DNA of 64,000 nt from Rhodococcus opacus B4 (GTDB lineage Bacteria; Actinomycetota; Actinomycetes; Mycobacteriales; Mycobacteriaceae), in NCBI RefSeq assembly GCF_000010805.1, contig NC_012522.1, positions 4,340,001 through 4,404,000 on the forward strand. The letters run 5' to 3'. Shown piece after piece: positions 42,671 to 51,531 of the stretch; position 1 is the first letter of the stretch; every line of letters begins with the position of its first letter. Below the pieces are notes generated by a model that made no database searches, was not told where the DNA came from, and was given only the letters and a program-made list of their open reading frames with translations. Position numbers and translations under genes: made by a program.

Positions 42671-43635
42671 AGGCGGCGGAGCCGCCCCCCGCGCCGGCCG
42701 GCGTCTCGCATCTCCTCGATCCAGCCCGCGCGGCCGGGGACGATGCCGCTGATCTCCCACGTCTCCTGGTTGTCGTAGGTCAGGCGGGCGGCGTGACCGT
42801 CGTCGACGAGTGTCGCCGCGGACGACTGTTCCGACAGTTCGGTTCGCGCGTCCTGCAGCAGCGTCAACGCCTCGTCCAGTGCGATCAGCAGGGCGTCGCG
42901 GTTGCCCTCGCACATGGCCCGGACGAGTCCGGGCGCGCTGCCCGCCACCCGGGTGCCGTCCCGGAACGAGCCGGCCGCCAGGCCCAGCGCCAGCGGTCCG
43001 CCGCGGGCGCCGGTGATCGCGAGGGTCTCGGCCAGCAGGTGCGGCAGGTGCGAGATGCGCGCGACCGCCCGGTCGTGTTCGGCGGACTCGGCGGGCACGA
43101 CGACGGAACCGCAGTCCAGGGCGAGTTGCGCGACCTGCGTCCAGATGCCGGGGTCGACGCCGTCGTCGGTGCCGACCACCCACACGGCCTCTCGGAACAG
43201 GTCGGCACTGCCGACGCTCCACCCGGACGCCGACGTTCCCGCCATCGGATGTCCGCCCACGTAGCGGTCGGCGAGTCCCTGGCGGGCCGCGGCCGCCGCG
43301 ACCTCGGCCTTGACGCTGACGACGTCGGTGATCGGGCAGTTCGGTGCGTACAGGGCGATCGCGGTGAGGGTGGGGGCGACGGCGGGCACCGGGACCGCGA
43401 TCACGATCAGCGCGGATGCGGCGGACGCACGCTGGAGCACCGCGACCAGATCGGTGTCGGCGTCGAATCCGTCCGCGCGGGCGGCGTCGACGGACGGCGC
43501 GGACCGGTTGTGACCCCACGCTTCGCGGCCCGCGCGCACTGCCGCACGCAGCAGCGAACCGCCGATCAATCCCAGGCCGAGCACGCACACCGGAGGTGTG
43601 GAAGGGGTTTCAGACACCCGAACAGGTTGGCACAT
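42667..43635 (-). CDS. tyrA: Prephenate dehydrogenase
   Basis: A 322-residue TyrA. GLGLIGGSLLRAA is the Rossmann loop; YVGGHPMAGTSASGW and the SAEHDRAVARISHLPHLLAETL helix are the conserved substrate region. It converts prephenate to 4-hydroxyphenylpyruvate. The start may be ATG 43635 or GTG 43617. It is divergent from the tadA operon across about 50 bp. Confidence 0.93.
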   Translation of the reverse strand: MCQPVRVSETPSTPPVCVLGLGLIGGSLLRAAVRAGREAWGHNRSAPSVDAARADGFDADTDLVAVLQRASAASALIVIAVPVPAVAPTLTAIALYAPNCPITDVVSVKAEVAAAAARQGLADRYVGGHPMAGTSASGWSVGSADLFREAVWVVGTDDGVDPGIWTQVAQLALDCGSVVVPAESAEHDRAVARISHLPHLLAETLAITGARGGPLALGLAAGSFRDGTRVAGSAPGLVRAMCEGNRDALLIALDEALTLLQDARTELSEQSSAATLVDDGHAARLTYDNQETWEISGIVPGRAGWIEEMRDAGRRGGRLRRL

Positions 43636-43684
43636 TCGGCGGTGGACTTCATTTACCGGCACCCAGCGGGCTACCGTTGCGCTC

Positions 43685-44224
43685 ATGGGTGCACAGCGCG
43701 CGGAAAACAACAGCGCCTCCACGGATCGGGCAGAGGATCTGGAGGGCTTCGGTGTCGCAGTAGTACACGAGGACGGCCGGTGGAAGGTGAAGGCCCTCAC
43801 GTCGGCTGCTCTGACCAGTTTGAGCGTCGCGGAGGAGGAGCTTCGGGCCCTCCGTAGCGCGGGCGCGTTCTTCGGTCTGCTGGACGTGGACGACGAGTTC
43901 TTCATCGTGCTCCGTCCGGCGCCGTCCGGAACGCGTCTGCTGCTCTCCGACGCCACCGCCGCCATCGACTACGACATCGCCGCCGACGTCCTCGAGGCGC
44001 TCAACGTCGAGGTCCCGGACATCGATCCGGACGACCTCGACGACGTCGAGCCATGGGAGGAGGGCGACCTGTCGCTGCTCGCCGACCTCGGTCTGCCCGA
44101 ACCCGTGCTGGCGGTCATCACGTCCGAGACGGATCTCTACCCCGACGAGCAGCTCGCGATGATCGCGCAGCGGCTCGGGTTCACCACGGAACTGACCGGG
44201 GTCCTCGACAAGCTTCCCCGGTAG
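43685..44224 (+). CDS. tRNA adenosine deaminase-associated protein
   Basis: A 179-residue acidic protein that sits directly before tadA, 12 bp away, in almost all mycolic actinobacteria. It has no recognised catalytic motif. The segment DEFFIVLRPAPSGTRLLLSDATAAIDYDIA and the LYPDEQLAMIAQRLGF tail are typical. It may help assembly or regulation of TadA. Confidence 0.85.
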   Translation: MGAQRAENNSASTDRAEDLEGFGVAVVHEDGRWKVKALTSAALTSLSVAEEELRALRSAGAFFGLLDVDDEFFIVLRPAPSGTRLLLSDATAAIDYDIAADVLEALNVEVPDIDPDDLDDVEPWEEGDLSLLADLGLPEPVLAVITSETDLYPDEQLAMIAQRLGFTTELTGVLDKLPR

Positions 44225-44235
44225 TCCCGCACGCC

Positions 44236-44694
44236 GTGACTCTTCAGGACGACGAGCGGATGATCCGCGCGGCGATCGAGGCGGCCCGCGCCGCCACCGA
44301 CGCCGACGTGCCCGTGGGTGCGGTGGTGTTCGACGCGGACGGCGTCGAGGTGTCGCGGGCCGTGAACTCGCGGGAGGCGATGGCGGATCCGACGGCCCAC
44401 GCGGAGATCATCGCGCTGCGGGCCGCCGCGCGGGTGTACGGAGACGGCTGGCGCCTCGAGGGGGCGACGCTGGCGGTGACGCTGGAGCCGTGCACGATGT
44501 GCGCGGGCGCGCTCGTGCTGGCCCGGATCTCCCGGGTGGTGTTCGGGGCGTGGGAGCCGAAGACCGGTGCTGTCGGTTCGTTGTGGGATGTGGTCCGCGA
44601 CCGCCGTCTCACACACCGCCCGCAGGTCAGGGGCGGTGTTCTGGAGGACGAGTGCGCCGGCATCCTCGAAGACTTCTTCCGTGAGCGACGCTGA
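44236..44694 (+). CDS. tadA: tRNA-specific adenosine deaminase
   Basis: A 152-residue cytidine/deoxycytidylate deaminase fold. HAE (His55, Glu57) and PCTMC (Cys86, Cys89) form the zinc site. It converts adenosine-34 to inosine in tRNA-Arg(ACG). It starts GTG 44236. It is co-transcribed with the associated protein. Confidence 0.93.
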   Translation: MTLQDDERMIRAAIEAARAATDADVPVGAVVFDADGVEVSRAVNSREAMADPTAHAEIIALRAAARVYGDGWRLEGATLAVTLEPCTMCAGALVLARISRVVFGAWEPKTGAVGSLWDVVRDRRLTHRPQVRGGVLEDECAGILEDFFRERR

Positions 44695-44696
44695 CC

Positions 44697-44721
44697 GGTT
44701 TCAAACGCTTTCGTGGGGTAC
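44697..44721 (+). promoter_or_regulatory. Stress sigma (SigB/SigF-type) promoter
   Basis: GGTTTC (44697-44702), 13 bp spacer, GGGTAC (44716-44721), close to the GTTT/GGGTA consensus of actinobacterial general stress sigma factors. It precedes the CsbD-like gene by about 110 bp. Confidence 0.55.
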
Positions 44722-44832
44722 TCGACACATTGTGGCCGGGTCGCCATGACCCGTGCTTCTCTGGAGACAGGCGCCGACGAGGCGCCGCCGGACCCGTCAC
44801 CGGGTTCGAAATCGGATTCACGGAGGTATCTC

Positions 44833-45024
44833 GTGGGAATCGCAGACAAAGCTTCGAACAAGGCGGAAGACCTCAAGGGCCAGGCCAAGGAAGCCACCGG
44901 TAAGGCGACGGGCGACCCGGACCTGCGCGACGAGGGCAAAGCCGACCAGGCGTCCTCGGCGGTGAAGGATGCCGGCGAGAAGGTCAAGGACGCCGCGAAG
45001 AACCTCAAGGACAAGCTCACGTAA
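44833..45024 (+). CDS. CsbD-family stress protein
   Basis: A 63-residue hydrophilic protein (MGIADKASNKAEDLKGQAKEATGKATGDPDLR and VKDAAKNLKDKL) matching the CsbD family, a general stress response product of unknown action. It starts GTG 44833, 5 nt after GGAGGT. A SigB-type promoter is upstream, which fits. Confidence 0.88.
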   Translation: MGIADKASNKAEDLKGQAKEATGKATGDPDLRDEGKADQASSAVKDAGEKVKDAAKNLKDKLT

Positions 45025-45080
45025 GGCGGCTTCACCTGGCGATTTCGGGCTCGGGCGCCACATCCGGTAAAGTCACCGGC

Positions 45081-45171
45081 GGTGGCGTGTCCGAGCGGCC
45101 TAAGGAGCACGCCTCGAAAGCGTGTGACGGGTAACCCCCGTCCGAGGGTTCAAATCCCTCCGCCACCGCCA
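45081..45171 (+). tRNA. tRNA-Ser(CGA)
   Basis: Acceptor GGTGGCG (45081-45087) pairs with CGCCACC (45161-45167); the anticodon loop CTCGAAA gives CGA at 45115-45117; the long variable arm GACGGG/CCCGTC and CCA end (45169-45171) are class II features typical of tRNA-Ser. Confidence 0.95.
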
Positions 45172-45209
45172 AAGCTCCCCACCTGCACACGCAGGTGGGG
45201 AGCTTTTTG
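45172..45209 (+). terminator. Rho-independent terminator of tRNA-Ser
   Basis: AAGCTCCCCACCTGC pairs with GCAGGTGGGGAGCTT, followed by TTT. Among the strongest terminators in the window. Confidence 0.9.
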
Positions 45210-45272
45210 TTCACAGGACTCTCGCAGGTCATATCGGGTGACAGCGTTTGAAGCTGCAACTAGCCTGAGCTC

Positions 45273-45956
45273 ATGAAAAAGCTGTGGTGGTTGGTCGGCG
45301 CAGTAGTCGTTGTCGTACTCGCGGTGCTGGTGGGACCGTGGTTCTACGGCCAATTCATCGCAGAGGACGACGCTCCGGCGGCCTCGGTGTCGACCGAGGG
45401 CGCGGAGGCTGCCACCGGGTCCGTCGACGGTCAGTGGACCGTCACACCCGGGCAGGGCTCCAACCAGACGGCTGCCGGGTACACCGTCCACGAAATCCTC
45501 AACGGCGCCAGCGTCACCGTGGTCGGGTCGACCGGCGACGTGACCGGCAACGCGTCCGTCGAGGACGGGAAACTCACCGCCGGCGAGGTGACCGTACAGG
45601 TGGCGACGATCGCGACCGATCAGTCCCGTCGCGACAACCAGTTCCGTGGCAACGTGATGGACACCGCGACGTTCCCCACGGCCACGTTCACGCTCGATTC
45701 GCCGGTCGATCTGTCCGGGCTGCCCGCGGACGGTTCGGTGGGAACGGTGTCCGCGCAGGGCATGCTGACGCTGAAGGGCCAGTCGCGTCCGGTGACCGTC
45801 GACATCGATGTGCTGCGCTCCGGCGACGACCTCATCGCGTCGGGGAGCATCCCGGTCACGTGGACGGACTTCGGTGTGACGCCCCCGTCACTGGGCTTCG
45901 TGACCGTGGACGGCAACGGCACGGTCGACTTCCTGGTCAGCTTCGCGCGTTCCTGA
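45273..45956 (+). CDS. YceI-family exported protein
   Basis: A 227-residue protein with one N-terminal membrane anchor (about 5-22) and a YceI lipocalin-like domain (about 50-225; QWTVTPGQGSNQTAAGYTV, DTATFPTATFTLDSPVDL, LTLKGQSRPVTVDIDV). YceI binds isoprenoid-like lipids and is linked to stress. Its 3' end overlaps the reverse-strand desaturase gene by 69 bp. Confidence 0.88.
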   Translation: MKKLWWLVGAVVVVVLAVLVGPWFYGQFIAEDDAPAASVSTEGAEAATGSVDGQWTVTPGQGSNQTAAGYTVHEILNGASVTVVGSTGDVTGNASVEDGKLTAGEVTVQVATIATDQSRRDNQFRGNVMDTATFPTATFTLDSPVDLSGLPADGSVGTVSAQGMLTLKGQSRPVTVDIDVLRSGDDLIASGSIPVTWTDFGVTPPSLGFVTVDGNGTVDFLVSFARS

Positions 45957-46856
45957 CGGCGTCCAGCCGGGCGGGCCGAACACGTAGCCGAGCCTGTCGC
46001 GCCACGACGAAGCCCGGCGCCAGTCCCGGCCGATGGCGGCGTATTCGTGGGTCTGCAGTGTCCAGATGTTGTAGGTGCCCACCGGTTTCGTGAGCCCGTA
46101 GGTGGGGCGGTGGGTTTCGGGTTGGAACGTGCCGAACATCCGGTCCCAGACGATGAGGATGCCGGCGTAGTTGCGGTCGAGGTATTCGGGGTCGCAGCCG
46201 TGGTGGACGCGGTGGTGTGAGGGTGTGTTGAACACGAACTCGACGGGCCGGGGCAGCTTGTCGATGCGCTCGGTGTGGACGAAGAACTGGTAGACGAGGT
46301 TCACGGAGAACCCGATGAACACCATCCACGGTGGAATGCCGATCAACGGCAAGGGAATCCACATGAAGATCTCGGCGCTGTTGTTCCACTTCTGGCGCAG
46401 CGCGGTGGAGAAGTTGAAGTACTCGCTCGAGTGGTGCGCCTGGTGGGTGGCCCAGATGAGGCGGATGCGGTGCGACATCCGGTGATACGCGTAGAACAGC
46501 ACGTCGACGCCGAGGATGAGGATCACCCACGTGTACCAGGCGTCCGCGGGCAGGTGCCACGGCGCGAGGTACACCCAGATGGCGGAGTACCCGATCAGGG
46601 CGAGGAGCTTCCAGAACGTGGTCGTCAGGATCGACACGGCGCCCATCGCGACGCTCGCCCGCGCGTCGCGCCGTTCGTAGCCGCCCCGCACCGGGCGGGA
46701 CCGGCCGTCGGGGTCGGTGGCGGCGTCCTCGAGGTGCCGGGCCGCGAACCATTCGATGGCCAGGAACAGGACGAACGCCGGGATGGCCAGTGTCACGGGT
46801 TCGTGCAGTGGCGTCAGCAGCGCCGAGTTCCAGGCCGACGTCACGGTGTCCCACAT
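45888..46856 (-). CDS. Sterol desaturase/fatty acid hydroxylase-family protein
   Basis: A 322-residue integral membrane di-iron protein. HRMSH, HQAHHSSE and HHRVHHG give the His boxes. It hydroxylates or desaturates a lipid such as a fatty acid, carotenoid or sterol. Start ATG 46856 has GGAGGAAG upstream. It is divergent from the Rrf2-type regulator. Confidence 0.88.
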   Translation of the reverse strand: MWDTVTSAWNSALLTPLHEPVTLAIPAFVLFLAIEWFAARHLEDAATDPDGRSRPVRGGYERRDARASVAMGAVSILTTTFWKLLALIGYSAIWVYLAPWHLPADAWYTWVILILGVDVLFYAYHRMSHRIRLIWATHQAHHSSEYFNFSTALRQKWNNSAEIFMWIPLPLIGIPPWMVFIGFSVNLVYQFFVHTERIDKLPRPVEFVFNTPSHHRVHHGCDPEYLDRNYAGILIVWDRMFGTFQPETHRPTYGLTKPVGTYNIWTLQTHEYAAIGRDWRRASSWRDRLGYVFGPPGWTPSGTREADQEVDRAVAVHGHEAQ

Positions 46857-46956
46857 TGCTTCCTCCACGACAAGACGAGCGTCCAGTTCAATGTACCCCG
46901 ACGTGACGGGCATCACCGAGTTGCCCGTTTTCATACTCGAGTGGTAGGAATTCGGT

Positions 46957-47454
46957 GTGCACATCACCGCCAAGGTGGACTACGCCGTGCGGACGCTGAT
47001 CGAACTGGCCGCTGCCGGACCGTCCCCGTCCAAGGCCGAGTTCCTGGCACAGTCGCAGACCATCCCGCACAAGTTCCTCGAGGCCGTCCTCGCCGACCTC
47101 CGGCGCGGCGGACTGGTGAACAGCCGGCGCGGCCCCGACGGCGGCTACTGGCTGGCGCGTCCCGCCGAGGACATCACGATCGCCGACGTGATCCGGACCG
47201 TCGAGGGTCCGCTGGCGTCGGTGCGCGGTGAACGCCCCGAGGACGTCGACTACTGCGGTCCCGCGGCCAAACTGCAGGACGTGTGGATCGCGGTGCGGGT
47301 GAACCTGCGCGCCGTGCTCGAGAACGTGAGCCTCGCGGACGTGGCGAACGGGCAGTTGCCCGGCTTCCTCGGCGCGTTGACGTCCGACCCGGGAGCCTGG
47401 GAGCGTCGCACCCGCCCGGTTACGACGGCTGACGAGGGCGGAGCGCTCGGCTGA
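46957..47454 (+). CDS. Rrf2-family transcriptional regulator
   Basis: A 165-residue regulator with a winged helix (MHITAKVDYAVRTLIELAA, PHKFLEAVLADLRRGGLV, SRRGPDGGYWLARPA). The iron-sulfur cysteines common to IscR-type members are missing except one (Cys near 93), so it may sense something else. GTG start. It is divergent from the desaturase gene and likely regulates it. The 3' end overlaps the IclR gene by 35 bp. Confidence 0.85.
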   Translation: MHITAKVDYAVRTLIELAAAGPSPSKAEFLAQSQTIPHKFLEAVLADLRRGGLVNSRRGPDGGYWLARPAEDITIADVIRTVEGPLASVRGERPEDVDYCGPAAKLQDVWIAVRVNLRAVLENVSLADVANGQLPGFLGALTSDPGAWERRTRPVTTADEGGALG

Positions 47455-48172
47455 TCGTCCGGCCGGCCGCGCGCACCAGCGGGACCAGCGCGTTCACCGA
47501 CGCGTTCTCCGCCGACACCACCAGCGACACGGCCGCGACCGCCGTTCCGGGGCGTTCGAAGATCGGCGAAGCGACGGAGACGGCGTCCATGGTCACCTGA
47601 CGATCACTGATCGCCACCTCGGACCGGCGGATCTCGGCGAGGGTTCGCCGCAGCACGGCGGGGTCGGTGACGGTCCGCTCGGTGAACTTTTCGATCGGCC
47701 CGGCCAGCACCTGCTCCTGCACGTCGGTGGGCATGTACGCGAGCAGCGCGAGCCCGATGCCGGACGCCGTCAGCGGGAACCTGCCACCGACGCGGGTGTG
47801 CACGGGTACCGCCTTCTGCCCGGCGATGCGTTCGACGAACACGACCTCGGTGCCCTCCGCGATGCCGAGTTGGACGTTCTCCCGCGTGATCTGCGACAGG
47901 TCTTCCATCACCGGCATCGCCAGTTCGCGCAGCATGGTGCCGCGCGGCGCGAGCGACGCGATCTCCCACAGCTTCAGCCCGACCGTGAAGCGACCGCTGC
48001 TGTCACGCTCGAGGGCGCCCCATTCGATGAGGTCGCTGGTCAGCCGGTGCACGGTGCTCAGCGGGTACCCGGACTTCCGCGACAGGTCGCTGAGGGTCAG
48101 CCGTGGCGACGCGGGGGTGAACAGCTCGAGGAGCCGCAGCGAGCGAATGGTCACCGAACCGGTGATCGCCAT
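47420..48172 (-). CDS. IclR-family transcriptional regulator
   Basis: A 250-residue regulator. An N-terminal winged helix (about 8-65; LTLSDLSRKSGYPLSTVHRLTSDL) precedes an IclR effector domain (about 75-245; GTEVVFVERIAGQ, PLTASGIGLALLAYMP). It is next to and in the same direction as the oxygenase genes, so it probably regulates them. Confidence 0.9.
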   Translation of the reverse strand: MAITGSVTIRSLRLLELFTPASPRLTLSDLSRKSGYPLSTVHRLTSDLIEWGALERDSSGRFTVGLKLWEIASLAPRGTMLRELAMPVMEDLSQITRENVQLGIAEGTEVVFVERIAGQKAVPVHTRVGGRFPLTASGIGLALLAYMPTDVQEQVLAGPIEKFTERTVTDPAVLRRTLAEIRRSEVAISDRQVTMDAVSVASPIFERPGTAVAAVSLVVSAENASVNALVPLVRAAGRTISRALRPRQPS

Positions 48173-48187
48173 TGCTCGGTCTCCGTC

Positions 48188-49147
48188 TCACAGTTCCAGC
48201 GTCAGGCGTGGACAGCTCGCACGCGAGACGCAGATCATCATGGTGTCGTTGGCCGCCTGCTCGTCCGCGGTGAGCAGGGAATCCCGGTGATCGACAGTAC
48301 CGCCGAGCACGGGCGTCTCGCAGGTTCCGCAGGTCCCCTCCTCGCAGGACGACAGCACCTGGACGCCGGCGGCGGTGACGGCCTGCAGGATCGACTGCTC
48401 CGGGGCGACGGTGACGGTCTTGCCGCTCAGCGTCAGCTCCACCTCGAACCCCTCGGCCCGGACCGGTTCCTCGAGGTCCTTGGCGGCGAACCGCTCGAGG
48501 TGCAGCGTGCCGGACGGCCAGTCGTCGCAGTGGGCGGTGACGGCGTCGAGCAGCGGTGCGGGCCCGCAGCAGTAGACGAGGGTGTTCTCCCGGACGTTGC
48601 CGAGCAGCCCGGGAAGGTCGATGAGCCCGTGCTCGTCCTGGGGGTGGATCACCACCCGGTCGTCGAACCGCTCGGCGAGCGTGTCGGCGAACGCCATCGA
48701 GCTGCGGCTGCGTCCGCCGTAGACGAGGGTCCAGTCGGCGCCGGCGTTCTCCGCGGCGTGCGCCATGGTGAGGATCGGCGTGATCCCGATGCCGCCGGCG
48801 ACGAACACGTACCGCGGTGACGGCTCGAGCGCGAAATGGTTGCGCGGTCCGCGGACGGTGACAGTGTCGCCTTCGCTCAGCTTGTCGTGCACGAACTGCG
48901 AACCGCCGCGGCCCATCGCCTCCCGCAGCACGGCAACGCGCCAGGTGCCGGTGTCGGCCGGGTCGCCGCACAGCGAGTACTGGCGGGTGAGCTCCGGGGT
49001 GAGCAGCAGATCGATGTGCGCGCCGGGCGTCCACCCGGGCAGGGCCGCGCCGGACGGGTCACGGAATTCGAGGACGACGACGCCGTCGGCGCCGGTGGTC
49101 CTGGCGGTCAGCTCCAGCTCGAGTACGGGTTCGGGGGCGGTAGGCAT
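48188..49147 (-). CDS. VanB-type oxidoreductase (Rieske oxygenase reductase)
   Basis: A 319-residue electron-transfer protein: FMN motif RQYSLC (55-60), NADH motif GGIGITP (118-124), and a C-terminal plant-type [2Fe-2S] cluster with Cys268, Cys273, Cys276 and Cys306. It passes electrons from NADH to the Rieske oxygenase. It lies 16 bp from the small gene and 16 bp from the IclR gene. Vanillate-demethylase-type reductases have this layout. Confidence 0.9.
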   Translation of the reverse strand: MPTAPEPVLELELTARTTGADGVVVLEFRDPSGAALPGWTPGAHIDLLLTPELTRQYSLCGDPADTGTWRVAVLREAMGRGGSQFVHDKLSEGDTVTVRGPRNHFALEPSPRYVFVAGGIGITPILTMAHAAENAGADWTLVYGGRSRSSMAFADTLAERFDDRVVIHPQDEHGLIDLPGLLGNVRENTLVYCCGPAPLLDAVTAHCDDWPSGTLHLERFAAKDLEEPVRAEGFEVELTLSGKTVTVAPEQSILQAVTAAGVQVLSSCEEGTCGTCETPVLGGTVDHRDSLLTADEQAANDTMMICVSRASCPRLTLEL

Positions 49148-49162
49148 GGCGGTCTCTCCGGG

Positions 49163-49390
49163 TCAGACGGGAACGGCGACGAGGGGCGGTGCGGCATCGT
49201 CGGGTGCGGGCGAGTCGACGGCGCGGTGTCCGACCGGGTGCGCGAGGAGCCACTCCCACAGGGCGGCGGGGTCGTCGGCCTCGTGTGCCGCTCCGCAGTG
49301 GCAAACCCCGCGCAGCCGGTCGGTGCCCGGCAGCCAGACGATGCGCAGAACGTTCGCGCCGCGGAGCATCCGGGTCGGTTCGATGGTCAT
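49163..49390 (-). CDS. Small CHCGAAH protein between oxygenase and reductase
   Basis: A 75-residue protein starting at ATG 49390, overlapping the oxygenase stop by 4 bp, so it is translated with it. GVCHCGAAHEADDPAALWEW is a possible metal site (Cys, His, Cys, His), followed by a proline-rich tail. No family recognised. It may be a third component, for example a small adaptor, zinc knuckle or assembly factor of the oxygenase. Confidence 0.65.
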   Translation of the reverse strand: MTIEPTRMLRGANVLRIVWLPGTDRLRGVCHCGAAHEADDPAALWEWLLAHPVGHRAVDSPAPDDAAPPLVAVPV

Positions 49391-50454
49391 GACGCGGGCA
49401 CCGCGGTGCGGGAGTCGGCGACGAGCTTCTTCAGGATCCGGCGTGCGCCGAGGCCGCCGGCGTCGATGTTGATCGACAGTTCCTGGTAGCCGTCCTGTTC
49501 GGTGTCGAGGGCCTGCTGCAGAATGTTCAGCGCTACGACGTCCTGCATCACGACGGTCCGGTTGTTCTCGGCGAGGAAGGTCGTGACGGCGTCGTCGCCG
49601 AGTGCGAAGTCGCGGGCCACGGCCCAGAAGTCGAGGGTCGAATTCTCCGTCGACGGGGTGATCGCGTAGACGATCTCGCTGTGGAACGCGTGCGGGTCGG
49701 TGCCGTCGTCGCCGGGCAGGGGTGCGCCGATCGGGGCGATGCGGCTGTGCAGCAGGTACAGGCACGGCGGCGTGTATTCGATGTCCTGCCAGCGGGTGAT
49801 GCGTCCCTCGATGCCGGTGGACTTCGAGTAGAACGGCGGGCATTCGGCGTCGTCCATGTGGCGGGAGACGTAGATGACGTTCCGGTCCTCGTCGATCTCC
49901 GTGGTGATCGGGGTTTCGGCCACCTCTGGGGTGCCGATGTAGCCGCCGTGCAGGTACGTCTCGTGGGAGAGGTCCATCAGGTTGTCGACGAGCAGACCGT
50001 AGTTGCAGTCGATCGGTTCCATGCCGGACACGACGGTGTAGTCGGGGGAGTCCATCCACGGTGCGCGGGGGATGCGGGTCGGGTCGCCCTGCTCGGGGTT
50101 GTCCGGGTCGGCGATCCACACCCACACGAACGAATCCTGCTCGACCACCTGGTACTGCCTCAGCCGGGCGGTGCGGGGGACGCGTTTCTGGCCGGGCACG
50201 AACACGCAGCCGCCGTCGCTGCCGTAGGTGAATCCGTGGTAGCCGCAGACGACGGTGTCGCCGTCGAGGCGGCTCGGCGCCTCGGACAGCGGGTAGCGGC
50301 GGTGCACGCAGCGGTCGCTCATCGCGACGGCCTCGCCGGCCTCGGTGCGCCAGAACAGGATCGGTTCCTCGCAGATGGTGCGGGAGAACAGTTCGCGTCC
50401 GACCTCACGGCCGTAGGCTGCGACGTACCACTGGTTGCGGGCGATCGTGGACAT
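49387..50454 (-). CDS. Rieske non-heme iron oxygenase, VanA-like
   Basis: A 355-residue oxygenase. The Rieske cluster is Cys49, His51, Cys70, His73. The mononuclear iron site is Asp161, His164 and His169 (NLMDLSHETYLH). Overall layout matches vanillate O-demethylase and related aryl oxygenases. The natural substrate is unknown. Start ATG 50454. Confidence 0.9.
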   Translation of the reverse strand: MSTIARNQWYVAAYGREVGRELFSRTICEEPILFWRTEAGEAVAMSDRCVHRRYPLSEAPSRLDGDTVVCGYHGFTYGSDGGCVFVPGQKRVPRTARLRQYQVVEQDSFVWVWIADPDNPEQGDPTRIPRAPWMDSPDYTVVSGMEPIDCNYGLLVDNLMDLSHETYLHGGYIGTPEVAETPITTEIDEDRNVIYVSRHMDDAECPPFYSKSTGIEGRITRWQDIEYTPPCLYLLHSRIAPIGAPLPGDDGTDPHAFHSEIVYAITPSTENSTLDFWAVARDFALGDDAVTTFLAENNRTVVMQDVVALNILQQALDTEQDGYQELSINIDAGGLGARRILKKLVADSRTAVPAS

Positions 50455-50594
50455 GAGGGCCTCCGGAAGATGCTGGGCTGCTGCCTTATTCGTGACGCCG
50501 GACTCGGCGAGGCATCGGCGTCGTCCCCACCACTGTGCGGCACCGGAGGTGATCCACCACACTCGGTTTCCGAATGCCGGAAGAATGAATTCCG

Positions 50595-51410
50595 TCAGGG
50601 TTTGCGAACGAGATAGGCGAACATCGTCACCGACATGTGGAAGTCGCCGCTGCGGGCGGCGGCGTTCAGCTGCTCGAGCAGTGCGACGCGCTCCGCCTCG
50701 GTGATCGCCCCCTCCGCGACGGCGGCGACGGCCATCATCTGGACGAGCGGGCCCGTCGCGTCGTCGGGGTCCTGGATCAACGCCTCGGTGCCGACGTCCT
50801 CGATGGTGAGTCCGGCGGCGGTGAGCTGCCCCGGGAGAAGTCGCCCGGAGTGCGGGTTGGCGGTGTGCGCCAGCATCACGTCCATGATCTTCTGCAGGAC
50901 CAGGGGGTCGCCGGGGTGCATGATCGCCGTGCCCCAGTCGCTGTCGACGATCACACCGCGCCCACCGGGCCGCAGAACGCGGACCACTTCCGCCACCGCG
51001 CGGTCCGGTTCACTCAGGTGCTGGAAGACCCGCTCGCTCCGGACGACGTCGAGTCGCTGGTCAGGGAATGGCAGCGAGTACGCGTCGCCGATCACGAACT
51101 GCGCCGTCGAGCCCTCCGCCGCGGCCCGCTCCTGTGCGAGGAAGGTCATGCCGGGGTTCGGGTCGAGTCCGATCGCCCGACCGGACGCGGTGACCGCCTC
51201 GGCGAGGGCCCGCGTTTCCGATCCGGTGCCCGAGCCGAGGTCGAGGGCGCTCTCGCCGGGCTGCACGTGCAGGGCGGCATGCGACCACTCGCGCAGTCGC
51301 CGGATGCCCGGGCGCGCGGCCTGGAGGTCGAGGACGGCGGCGAGTTGGTCCAGGGCGGCGCGGTCGATCTCGTCCGCCCGGAACGACAGCGGCGCCGTCG
51401 GATCGGACAT
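50595..51410 (-). CDS. SAM-dependent methyltransferase
   Basis: A 271-residue class I methyltransferase. ALDLGSGTGSETRAL (motif I), FVIGDAYSLPFPD and FQHLSEPDRAVAEVVRVLRPGGRGVIVDSDWG are the Rossmann and conserved regions of the UbiE-like group. Substrate unknown. It is divergent from the TetR gene. Confidence 0.85.
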   Translation of the reverse strand: MSDPTAPLSFRADEIDRAALDQLAAVLDLQAARPGIRRLREWSHAALHVQPGESALDLGSGTGSETRALAEAVTASGRAIGLDPNPGMTFLAQERAAAEGSTAQFVIGDAYSLPFPDQRLDVVRSERVFQHLSEPDRAVAEVVRVLRPGGRGVIVDSDWGTAIMHPGDPLVLQKIMDVMLAHTANPHSGRLLPGQLTAAGLTIEDVGTEALIQDPDDATGPLVQMMAVAAVAEGAITEAERVALLEQLNAAARSGDFHMSVTMFAYLVRKP

Positions 51411-51475
51411 GTTTCCACCGTAACGCCGCGGTGACCCCCGACACAGTGCCGCGAACACTGTGGGCAAGGACATAA

Positions 51476-51515
51476 AAATTGCACACTCGCGCAAATTTGC
51501 AGAGCTGTGCAATTT
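51476..51515. promoter_or_regulatory. Nested palindrome, likely TetR operator
   Basis: AAATTGCACA and TGTGCAATTT (arms) and an inner GCAAATTTGC (51491-51500) share one exact centre at 51495.5. It lies in the gap between methyltransferase and TetR genes, 17 bp from the GTG of TetR. Confidence 0.7.
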
Positions 51516-51531
51516 CTGTACCGTCGGAGTA

